A stretch of 16,909 bases of DNA, taken from JBCDIQ01 sp039024295 (lineage in GTDB: Bacteria > Bacteroidota > Bacteroidia > J057). This document shows, piece after piece, positions 8,483 through 13,804 of this stretch (position 1 is its first letter; every line of letters starts with the position of its first letter). Position numbers and translations under genes: made by a program. The notes under the pieces are model-generated. The model saw nothing but the letters and a program-made list of their open reading frames with translations, was not told the DNA's origin and ran no database searches. The stretch is taken from the NCBI GenBank assembly GCA_039024295.1, contig JBCDIQ010000085.1, forward strand, positions 1-16,909, written 5' to 3'.

Positions 8483-8644
8483 CCAACTAAAATAGGGAAC
8501 TTGAAGAGGGGTGCAAAGACTCGATTCCATAAAAAAGGGTTAATTTAGAATCCTTTTGAATTGAAAATTATTTGCTGTTAATAATTGTACCTTTTTGGAT
8601 TTTTGGCTTATTTCACTTTTTATTTTAATTTTTACTTTCCGACA
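8483..8644. promoter_or_regulatory. Divergent promoter region, pectinase operon / lipoprotein 1
   Basis: These 162 bp separate the divergent GH106 operon and the first lipoprotein gene, and the part from about 8530 is strongly A/T-rich. Both transcripts must start here. The nearest match to the Bacteroidota -7 element is TACCTTTT at 8588-8595 on the plus strand, which lacks the final G and has no well-spaced TTTG, so I do not assign an exact promoter. The duplicated leader found before the other two lipoprotein genes is absent here. Confidence 0.45.
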
Positions 8645-9046
8645 ATGAAAAACCTATTAAGACTTTCTTTTCTGTTGTTTATGATGGTTGCCTTTGCAGC
8701 ATGTGGAAATGATGACGAAGACGATATGCCTTCCACCCCTACTTGCTCTCAATCAGATTGGGTAGGAACTTACTCGGGAACCCAAAACTGTAGTGGAGAT
8801 CTCGATACACTAAATATAACCATTACTGCGAGTGGTTCTGATGCAGTTATTATTGAGTATGAAGACATCGGAGGATTTACTTCGGTCGAGTATGATCCGT
8901 TAACTCCAAATCAATGCGTAATTGCATACTCCGAAACCGATCAAGGTATTACCGTATCATTAGATGCCACCTTAGATGGTGACAATTTAACGATGGTGGA
9001 GTCCTTTAATGGTGATGAATGCACCATTACTGCTACCCGTGATTAA
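8645..9046 (+). CDS. Small lipoprotein 1 with one four-Cys DW-G-Y domain
   Basis: The 133-aa protein starts at ATG 8645. The frame is open upstream to a TTG at 8585, but that stretch is an A/T-rich leader and the ATG gives a perfect signal: MKNLLRLSFLL...VAFAAC with the lipid Cys at 20. GNDDEDD follows immediately. An acidic cluster just behind the lipid Cys is known in Bacteroidota as a signal for export to the outer face of the outer membrane. The mature domain begins CSQSDWVGTYSG, has Cys residues at four positions shared with the two neighbours, and ends LDGDNLT...CTITATRD. It is beta-rich and about 100 aa. I do not recognise a named family; a small beta barrel or sandwich stabilised by two disulfides is an inference. 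A hairpin terminator follows, so the gene is probably expressed alone. Confidence 0.85.
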   Translation: MKNLLRLSFLLFMMVAFAACGNDDEDDMPSTPTCSQSDWVGTYSGTQNCSGDLDTLNITITASGSDAVIIEYEDIGGFTSVEYDPLTPNQCVIAYSETDQGITVSLDATLDGDNLTMVESFNGDECTITATRD

Positions 9047-9074
9047 TCGCAACAATCTTAATTTATAACTTCAA

Positions 9075-9105
9075 GGATGTACCATTCACGGTGCATCCTT
9101 TTTTA
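9075..9105 (+). terminator. Rho-independent-type terminator after lipoprotein 1
   Basis: Nine-base stem GGATGTACC / GGTGCATCC (one G-T pair) with a six-base loop, followed directly by TTTTTT. It lies 28 bp after the stop codon. Confidence 0.85.
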
Positions 9106-9214
9106 TTTAGGAGAATTTTTGCGTGGATCTAATGGCTATCCATTTAAGGGGGTGTTTCAGGTTAAAATTAGTAATGAGGTTCTTAGTCCCTATTTGACGG
9201 AAAAAGGCGGCATC

Positions 9215-9250
9215 TTGACGAAAATAGCCGGATGGGAGGCATTAGCTTTG
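9215..9250 (+). promoter_or_regulatory. Putative promoter of lipoprotein 2
   Basis: TAGCTTTG at 9243-9250 fits the Bacteroidota -7 consensus TAnnTTTG and is identical in the second leader copy. A TTGACG at 9215 lies 25 bp upstream of it, slightly more than the usual 17-23 bp. Transcription would start near 9254, exactly where the leader hairpin begins. Confidence 0.5.
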
Positions 9251-9253
9251 TCG

Positions 9254-9300
9254 AAGCGGGCTAAAGTTAGATGAGCAATTAGCCTTCAGGAAGCCCGCTT
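9254..9300 (+). promoter_or_regulatory. Structured 5' leader, copy 1
   Basis: AAGCGGGCT (9254-9262) is complementary to AGCCCGCTT (9292-9300), giving a nine-base outer stem. Within it GGCTAA (9259-9264) can instead pair with TTAGCC (9279-9284). The two pairings share bases 9259-9262, so they compete unless the outer stem shrinks to five pairs. No T-run follows directly, so this is not a standard terminator. It lies 37-83 bp before the start codon of lipoprotein 2. Confidence 0.55.
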
Positions 9301-9336
9301 GATATCATTAATTTTTCAAACATTAATTCCAAAGTC

Positions 9337-10035
9337 ATGAAAAACCTGTTAAAGCTTGCATTAATTTTCGCCCTTATGATTGCCTTTGTCGGATGCGGGA
9401 GTAACGACGACGATGACGATACCCCAACACCCGCCTGTTCAGCAGCTGATTGGGTAGGCGTTTATGCAGGCCCCTATAGCTGTACAAACCTTGGTGGACT
9501 TAGCGGGACCTATGACGCGATTGTTAGTGTCTCCGGTTCGAATGTTACGATCACAGTCAAGGAATCCGACAGTGACGGAGATGTATTTGTAGACTCTTAT
9601 ACTGCATCACCAGAAGGATGTACCTTTAAGTTTTCTGAAGGGAATGAAGATGGTGATGAGCAAATAGAAGCGACCCTTGATGGCAACAAAATCATCATTA
9701 CCCAGACTTTTGTCGGAGAGGGATCTTGCTCCCCAGCTACCATCACCCGGACCAGTACAACTGTGCCTGCCCTCTGTCCTTCAAGTGATTGGATTGGAGC
9801 TTATACCGGGACTAAGACGTGTGGTTCCAATACACCTGAGGCCATTACGGTTGATATAACAGAAGCATCTTTTGCCGGCGGTCTCAACTTTAGCATTGAC
9901 CTTAGGTCCTGGGCCGGTGCTGTCCCATTTGGATGTGAAGTTCCCTTCTTCGATTCGAAGGCGACCTTAAATGGTGACAACCTGACCATTGAATTGGATG
10001 GAGGTGATTGCACCGTTACTGCTACTCGGGACTAA
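9337..10035 (+). CDS. Lipoprotein 2 with two tandem four-Cys DW-G-Y domains
   Basis: The 232-aa protein starts at ATG 9337 at the end of the duplicated leader. Its lipoprotein signal is MKNLLKLALI...IAFVGC (lipid Cys 20), followed by GSNDDDDDTPTP, an acidic surface-export-like linker. It holds two copies of the family domain: residues 34 to about 140 (CSAADWVGVYAG ... ATLDGNKI ... ATITRT) and 147-232 (CPSSDWIGAYTGTKTC ... ATLNGDNLTIE ... CTVTATRD), joined by a short STTVPAL linker. Each copy keeps the DW-G-Y-G start and four Cys. The second copy resembles lipoprotein 1 most at its C-terminal end, at DNA level too (TGCACC.TTACTGCTAC). This hints at unequal recombination between family members. 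Function is unknown; a surface-exposed binding or protective protein is an inference from the anchor and disulfide-rich build. Confidence 0.85.
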   Translation: MKNLLKLALIFALMIAFVGCGSNDDDDDTPTPACSAADWVGVYAGPYSCTNLGGLSGTYDAIVSVSGSNVTITVKESDSDGDVFVDSYTASPEGCTFKFSEGNEDGDEQIEATLDGNKIIITQTFVGEGSCSPATITRTSTTVPALCPSSDWIGAYTGTKTCGSNTPEAITVDITEASFAGGLNFSIDLRSWAGAVPFGCEVPFFDSKATLNGDNLTIELDGGDCTVTATRD

Positions 10036-10062
10036 ACACCTTGTTATTTTGACATGACTAAA

Positions 10063-10092
10063 GGATGCACCCCAAACGGTGCATCCTTTTTT
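10063..10092 (+). terminator. Rho-independent-type terminator after lipoprotein 2
   Basis: Perfect nine-base stem GGATGCACC / GGTGCATCC with a six-base loop, then TTTTTT. The stem sequence is nearly the same as in the terminator after lipoprotein 1, so the terminator seems to belong to the duplicated gene unit. Confidence 0.88.
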
Positions 10093-10206
10093 CGGTGATC
10101 GGGTCCATCAGTTGGGAATTCATGGTGTTACCTTTCAGCTAAATTAACTCCTGTCTCCCTACAACATTCAAGATCCCCCTCCCATTTGACGGAAAAAGGC
10201 GGCATC

Positions 10207-10242
10207 TTGACGAAAACAGCCGGATGGGGGGCACTAGCTTTG
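10207..10242 (+). promoter_or_regulatory. Putative promoter of lipoprotein 3
   Basis: Same elements as in the first leader: TTGACG at 10207 and TAGCTTTG at 10235-10242, spacing 25 bp. Conservation of the -7-like box despite nearby substitutions supports it; the long spacing weakens it. Confidence 0.5.
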
Positions 10243-10245
10243 TCA

Positions 10246-10292
10246 AAGCGGGCTAAAGCTGGATGAACAGTTAGCCTTCAGTAAGCCCGCTT
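10246..10292 (+). promoter_or_regulatory. Structured 5' leader, copy 2
   Basis: The arms AAGCGGGCT (10246-10254) and AGCCCGCTT (10284-10292) are unchanged, as are GGCTAA (10251-10256) and TTAGCC (10271-10276). The inner stem is extended here by CTG (10259-10261) pairing with CAG (10268-10270). In copy 1 the corresponding bases are TTA and CAA: one C-G pair has become T-A, one pair is kept and one is lost. That is a hint of structural constraint. Confidence 0.5.
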
Positions 10293-10328
10293 GACATTAT
10301 CAATTTTTCAAACATTAATTCCAAAGTC

Positions 10329-10733
10329 ATGAAAAACCTGTTAAAGCTTGCATTTTTTTTCACCTTTATGATTGTCTTGGTCGGATGTGGAAGCAATGAT
10401 GACGATGACGATACCCCGACACCAAGCCCCACCCCAACTGAAGACTGTTCCGCTTCTGATTGGACGGGCAACTACTCTGGAACCGTTTCATGTGATGGAG
10501 GGGCAGCAGAGGCCGCTACGGCAGAAGTTACTGAGCAAAGTGTTAGCATCCAGGTAGTTGCATCAACAGGTGGAACGGTAGACTACACCATTTCTACAGA
10601 CCAGTTTGGCAGTTGCATGGTTAATTTTGAAGCTGGACCAACTACCTACACCTTTACCCTTGACAATGATAACCTCGTACTTATTCGTAAGGGTTCTTTT
10701 GACACCTGCACCTATACCCTTACCCGGGACTAA
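10329..10733 (+). CDS. Small lipoprotein 3 with one four-Cys DW-G-Y domain
   Basis: The 134-aa protein starts at ATG 10329. Its signal is MKNLLKLAFFF...IVLVGC (lipid Cys 20), followed by GSNDDDDDTPTPSPTPTED, an acidic and Pro/Thr-rich linker longer than in lipoprotein 2. The domain runs CSASDWTGNYSGTVSC to CTYTLTRD and keeps the four Cys, the DW-G-Y-G start and the TRD end. The middle is strongly diverged from its neighbours, whereas the signal peptide and upstream leader are almost the same as in lipoprotein 2. Conserved export and expression signals with a fast-changing mature domain suggest diversifying pressure on the exposed part; this is inference. A hairpin terminator follows. Confidence 0.85.
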   Translation: MKNLLKLAFFFTFMIVLVGCGSNDDDDDTPTPSPTPTEDCSASDWTGNYSGTVSCDGGAAEAATAEVTEQSVSIQVVASTGGTVDYTISTDQFGSCMVNFEAGPTTYTFTLDNDNLVLIRKGSFDTCTYTLTRD

Positions 10734-10755
10734 TAATATCTTCCTGATCTGAATC

Positions 10756-10792
10756 AAGGAACCTGTCCACCATGGGCGGGTTCCTTTTCTTT
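10756..10792 (+). terminator. Rho-independent-type terminator after lipoprotein 3
   Basis: AAGGAACC / GGTTCCTT eight-base stem, extended inward by GTCC / GGGC past a single-base internal loop, with a five-base apical loop and a T-rich tail TTTTCTTTT. The stem differs from those of the other two lipoprotein genes. Confidence 0.82.
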
Positions 10793-10824
10793 TGAAGAAA
10801 AAATTCAATTTGCCTCGTAACCTT

Positions 10825-10856
10825 TTTGTACTTCATCCGTCAAATCAATAACTTTG
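10825..10856 (+). promoter_or_regulatory. Consensus Bacteroidota promoter of four-gene operon
   Basis: TTTG (10825-10828), 20 bp, then TAACTTTG (10849-10856) is a full match to the -33/-7 consensus of the Bacteroidota primary sigma factor. The start of transcription should fall near 10861-10863. This rules out the in-frame TTG at 10826 as a start codon and makes the ATG at 10859 unlikely. Confidence 0.78.
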
Positions 10857-10873
10857 TAATGCAAAGTACTCTG

Positions 10874-11494
10874 ATGACTAATTATCAAGATAAGTTACAG
10901 GACTTACAAGAGATTCGCCAGATGATGGCACGCTCCACTCGTTTTCTGTCATTGAGTGGATTGGCTGGGATTAGTACAGGTCTAATCGCATTGGCGGGGG
11001 CAGTAGCTGCCTGGTGGAGATTGGGTGCCCAGTGGGATTACCTGAATGCGCCTGCGCGCTACGAAGGGATGGACCTGTTGACCTTTTTCCTGATTGATGC
11101 AGCTTTGGTAGTGGTCCTGGCAGCTGGGTCTGCCCTGTATTTTTCCTGGAGAAAGGCACAGAAGCAAGTATTGCCATTTTGGAATGCTGCTGCGAGAAAT
11201 CTCTTGTCCAGCCTGTTGATTCCCCTGGTTGCAGGTGGCTTATTTTGTGTCATTCAAGTGGCAAGCGGTTCCTACCGCTGGGTAGCTGCCACGATGTTGT
11301 TGTTTTATGGAATGGCCTTGCTGAATGCAAGCAAATATACCTTGAAAGAGATCGGCTATCTGGGAATTACCCAGATTGTACTGGGCATTTTTTGTGCCTG
11401 GTTTTCGTATTATGGATTGTATTTTTGGGCAGTGGGCTTTGGTTTGATGCACATCCTGTATGGCATTGTGATGTACCTAACATATGAGCGTTGA
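10874..11494 (+). CDS. Six-helix membrane protein paired with winged-helix regulator
   Basis: The protein is about 206 aa from ATG 10874 (MTNYQDKLQDLQEIRQMM). The frame is open to a TTG at 10826, but that lies inside the promoter. A cytoplasmic, amphipathic N-terminal helix of about 22 residues is followed by about six transmembrane segments: near 23-49, 66-91, 105-128, 134-149, 158-178 and 180-202. It has no enzyme motif that I recognise and few charged residues in the membrane part. Its stop codon overlaps the start of the next gene (TTGA), so a regulator is translated right behind it. Such pairs often form a sensor or antagonist with its transcription factor, but for this pair that is inference. 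I cannot name a family with confidence. Confidence 0.8.
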   Translation: MTNYQDKLQDLQEIRQMMARSTRFLSLSGLAGISTGLIALAGAVAAWWRLGAQWDYLNAPARYEGMDLLTFFLIDAALVVVLAAGSALYFSWRKAQKQVLPFWNAAARNLLSSLLIPLVAGGLFCVIQVASGSYRWVAATMLLFYGMALLNASKYTLKEIGYLGITQIVLGIFCAWFSYYGLYFWAVGFGLMHILYGIVMYLTYER

Positions 11495-11808
11495 AGGATA
11501 TCCTGAGTAAACTTGACAAACTGTTTGAGAGCAGGGTCAGGCTGGGCATCATGTCCATGCTTATGGTAAACGATTGGGTACACTACAGCGTGCTACGAGA
11601 CAATGTTCGCCTGGAGGCAGACAAAAAGTTGACAGATGGCAACCTTGCCAGCCACCTAAAAAAACTGAAGGAAGCGGGCTATGTTGAAGAAAAGAAAACT
11701 TTTAAACAGAATAAACCTCATACAACCTATAAGGCCAGTATATCCGGTAGAAAGGCATTTGAAGCCCACCTGGATGCCCTGGAAGCCCTGATCAAAGGGC
11801 TAGAGTAA
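11491..11808 (+). CDS. Winged-helix transcriptional regulator (HTH_34-like)
   Basis: The 105-aa protein starts at TTG 11491, overlapping the preceding stop by four bases. This start is needed because the fold begins at once with LDKLFESRVRLGIMSML, and the next Met is inside that helix. The rest follows the winged-helix DNA-binding pattern PF13601: HYSVLRDNVRLEADKKL, a recognition helix TDGNLASHLKKLKEAGYV, then the wing EEKKTFKQNKPHTTYKASI and a C-terminal dimer helix GRKAFEAHLDALEALIKGL. It should be a cytoplasmic, dimeric MarR/ArsR-like regulator. No effector-binding or metal-binding Cys cluster is visible. The likely target is its own promoter at 10825-10856 and/or the downstream genes, which is inference from position. 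Confidence 0.88.
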   Translation: MKDILSKLDKLFESRVRLGIMSMLMVNDWVHYSVLRDNVRLEADKKLTDGNLASHLKKLKEAGYVEEKKTFKQNKPHTTYKASISGRKAFEAHLDALEALIKGLE

Positions 11809-11832
11809 CCGCTAAAATTAAATATTGATTCC

Positions 11833-12579
11833 ATGAATGTGAGAAGTTTGTGGGCTGGTATCCCAGCCTGGATGAAATTACTGTGCCTGTGTATTACCGG
11901 AAGCTGTTTGCTTCTGGCAGCTAGGGTAGGATACACGGGGGAACTCAATTTTCTCTTTCTTGTATGGAACCTCTTCCTCGCTGGGGTGCCGCTGCTGTTT
12001 TCCTTCGGCCTGTCGGTTGGGAAGAAGTCTCGACCAATTGCAATCCAATGGATGTTGGTGGGGGTATGGTTGGCCTTTTTTCCCAATTCCTCTTATATCC
12101 TAACCGACTTATTCCATTTGACACGATTTACTGATCAAGCTCCTTTATGGTTCGATCTACTGATGTTGCTGGCGTTCTCATTTACGGGTTTGCTGATGGG
12201 GTATTTTTCCTTGTATCAAATTCATCAATGGCTCAAAGAGCGATTCTCCACCTCGCAAGTGTACCTGTTGTTATTAGGAATCATGGGAGCGACGGGTTTC
12301 GGGCTATACCTGGGACGGTTCCAAAGATGGAACAGTTGGGACCTGATTACCCGTCCCCTAGGCTTACTGGAAGACATTGCTGCACATGTATTATTGCCCT
12401 GGGAACATATCGGATGCTGGGGATTTACCTTTGGGTTTGGTGCTTTTCTTGCAATTGGCTACACCACTTTTGTCTTTTTAGTCGAAGGTCGCTTCCATTC
12501 ATCTGAACCGGTTCGGGCAAGCAAGATCCGATCTCAAACCCTTGAGGGTCCTTCTCTCAAGGATTACCTGGACGTGTAG
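11833..12579 (+). CDS. DUF1361 family membrane protein
   Basis: The 248-aa protein starts at ATG 11833, 24 bp after the regulator. The DUF1361 (PF07099) signature blocks are present: FFPNSSYILTDLFHL at about 77-91, an APLWFDLLMLLAFSFTGLLMGY helix, and LYLGRFQRWNSWDLITRPL near 155-175. Seven hydrophobic segments span most of the chain. The cytoplasmic tail of about 30 residues is hydrophilic and ends SLKDYLDV. The family is widespread and has no established biochemical role. Its conserved polar residues (the N..Y..TDL.H and GRF.RWNSWD motifs) sit at membrane borders, which would suit a transporter or lipid-linked enzyme, but nothing in the sequence decides this. The next gene starts 2 bp after its stop, so the two are translated from one message. 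Confidence 0.88.
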   Translation: MNVRSLWAGIPAWMKLLCLCITGSCLLLAARVGYTGELNFLFLVWNLFLAGVPLLFSFGLSVGKKSRPIAIQWMLVGVWLAFFPNSSYILTDLFHLTRFTDQAPLWFDLLMLLAFSFTGLLMGYFSLYQIHQWLKERFSTSQVYLLLLGIMGATGFGLYLGRFQRWNSWDLITRPLGLLEDIAAHVLLPWEHIGCWGFTFGFGAFLAIGYTTFVFLVEGRFHSSEPVRASKIRSQTLEGPSLKDYLDV

Positions 12580-12581
12580 CT

Positions 12582-13361
12582 GTGTATGATTTATTCGCCA
12601 ATCCAATGAACATCGATACTTTCTGCAATGCTTGGCAAAATTATTTTGCCCAAAATAAACAGTACCCCGTTTCCATCGACTGGGAGGATGATTACCAATT
12701 AAGCCTGCCAGAAACCGACCTCATTTTTACCTCTATCCGGCAATTTCAAAGAGGAGAAAAAAATGAGGGGGTGCATTTAAGGAAAAAAGCAGGCTATGCA
12801 CTCTATGGGGATGCTTATAAGCCCTTACACCAGTTACTGGAAACTTATATCAGAGAGCAACAGAATCACTCGGTTTTACTAGAGCGGTTCATGAAGCAGC
12901 AGCGAATTCCCCTGATGACCCACCATGTGTTGGATATCGCCTTTAGGAAAATACGACGCATCTCTTCTTTTGACACAGAAATACTGAGCCTGCTCGTTGC
13001 CCTTTGCATTGCCCAGCCGTACTATGATGCCCTGAAAATTTCCAGTAGGTCTCGAGTACTCCAGCAGGTATGTCGGCAGATTCTGTGGAACGAGAAGCAG
13101 CACCGATACTTCTTAGTGTCTTTCCTTAGATTGGGGTTTGCTAAAAGAACCCCTACCAAGGTTCAGCGAATGCTGGCTGCTCAGAAAATCCTGCTACAAG
13201 GTGCTATGCGATTGGTATGGCTCCATCATTACAAGGTGCTAACGGCAGGTGGATACACCTATCGGTCATTTCGGCAAACGTGTATGGAGACCTACCAGGA
13301 AATGTGGGACTTTTCCCTTCCCCAGGTAAAGCAGGAACCTCATGAATGGCTGTTTGAGTAG
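12582..13361 (+). CDS. Ferritin-like helical protein, function unknown
   Basis: The protein is 259 aa from GTG 12582, or 251 aa from ATG 12606 (MNIDTFCNAWQNYF). The 2-bp distance to the DUF1361 stop fits GTG, but either is possible. The chain is all-helical and soluble, with no signal peptide. The helix around 80-105 carries YIREQQNHSVLLERF, a second has FDTEILSLLVALCIAQPYYDAL (Glu about 133), and a third has WNEKQHRYFL, an ExxH motif with Glu 171 and His 174. This order resembles ferritin-like di-iron proteins (E...ExxH...E...ExxH). In the first helix Glu 92 and His 96 are four apart and the position three before His is Gln, so one expected ligand may be lost. An oxidoreductase role is therefore uncertain. 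It is the last gene of the four-gene operon. Confidence 0.7.
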   Translation: MYDLFANPMNIDTFCNAWQNYFAQNKQYPVSIDWEDDYQLSLPETDLIFTSIRQFQRGEKNEGVHLRKKAGYALYGDAYKPLHQLLETYIREQQNHSVLLERFMKQQRIPLMTHHVLDIAFRKIRRISSFDTEILSLLVALCIAQPYYDALKISSRSRVLQQVCRQILWNEKQHRYFLVSFLRLGFAKRTPTKVQRMLAAQKILLQGAMRLVWLHHYKVLTAGGYTYRSFRQTCMETYQEMWDFSLPQVKQEPHEWLFE

Positions 13362-13804
13362 CAAGGGTTGAATGGCATACCTGCTTTGCAGCTTTGACTT
13401 CATGGAAACTGGATTCTTTATGAAAAAGATTGGACCGGACCAATGTGCCAGCCGGACCACCCCTGATACAAGTTGCTCAGGAATGGCCCTTGCCAAGAAC
13501 CCCATAAAGGAAGCTTTTCGTGCTTCTCCAAACCTGAGTCAAGGTGACGTTAGCAGCAGTTTTCCAAGGTTCCTTTTTTACTGTCCAGAGCATGAATATC
13601 TTACTTTTTGGATTTCGAAATATTGTTATTGAAATTTTATCCATACCCCTCTGGATTTTGGCCCAATAAGGAAAATAGTAGCCTGGATTGTGCTATTTGA
13701 AGGATTTCTAACCTGTAGGAGAATTAGGCCCAAAGGTGGCATTTGCTTTGCTATTTCTAAGCGAAGCCGTCTTACCACCTTTTGCCAATCGGTCAATTCC
13801 ATAC
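13362..13804. other. Non-coding interval between ferritin-like and CHAT genes
   Basis: These 443 bp hold no gene I can support. Open frames exist (for example plus 13372-13632), but their products show no domain, signal peptide or coherent composition. I see no clear terminator for the preceding operon and no exact TAnnTTTG box. The nearest approach is TACTTTTT around 13602. The only strong structure is the nested hairpin at 13727-13786. Confidence 0.6.
13727..13786 (+). promoter_or_regulatory. Nested stem-loop upstream of CHAT gene
   Basis: The outer stem is AAAGGTGG (13732-13739) with CCACCTTT (13775-13782), extended by GGC / GCC across a small internal loop. Inside it GCTTTGC pairs with GCGAAGC (one G-T pair) around a nine-base loop. 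Together about 18 pairs span 60 bases and end 18 bp before ATG 13805. Only four T residues lie at the 3' side, so it is a weak terminator candidate. A 5'-UTR element or a protein-binding site are alternatives. Confidence 0.5.

Larger units (their letters stand above)
9192..9436 (+). repeat. Tandem duplication, copy 1 (leader plus signal-peptide coding part)
   Basis: The bases from 9192 up to the ATG at 9337 match 10184-10328 without any indel, at a constant offset of 992 bp. I count about 12 substitutions in 145 bp. The match continues into the coding region through the signal peptide and the Asp-rich linker, then fades where the mature domains begin. It starts with two copies of a 21-bp unit, TTGACGGAAAAAGGCGGCAT at 9194 and TTGACGAAAATAGCCGGATG at 9215. 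Confidence 0.9.
10184..10428 (+). repeat. Tandem duplication, copy 2 (leader plus signal-peptide coding part)
   Basis: Partner of 9192-9436 at an offset of 992 bp. The two 21-bp units, the TAGCTTTG box, the hairpin arms and the last 25 bases before the ATG are conserved. The signal-peptide codons differ at scattered sites. Confidence 0.9.

Noticed and set aside
9077..9274. 65-codon plus-strand frame between lipoproteins 1 and 2
   Set aside because: It begins inside the terminator hairpin and runs through the duplicated promoter/leader. Several of the differences between the two copies change residues, so there is no sign of coding constraint.
9192..9336. Leader duplication as an integron attC site or insertion-sequence end
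   Set aside because: No core-site motif, no terminal inverted repeats, no target duplication and no integrase or transposase; a plain tandem duplication explains it.
13372..13632. Open frame of 86 codons after the ferritin-like gene
   Set aside because: No domain, no signal peptide, unconvincing composition and no conserved-looking start; probably a chance frame in the non-coding interval.
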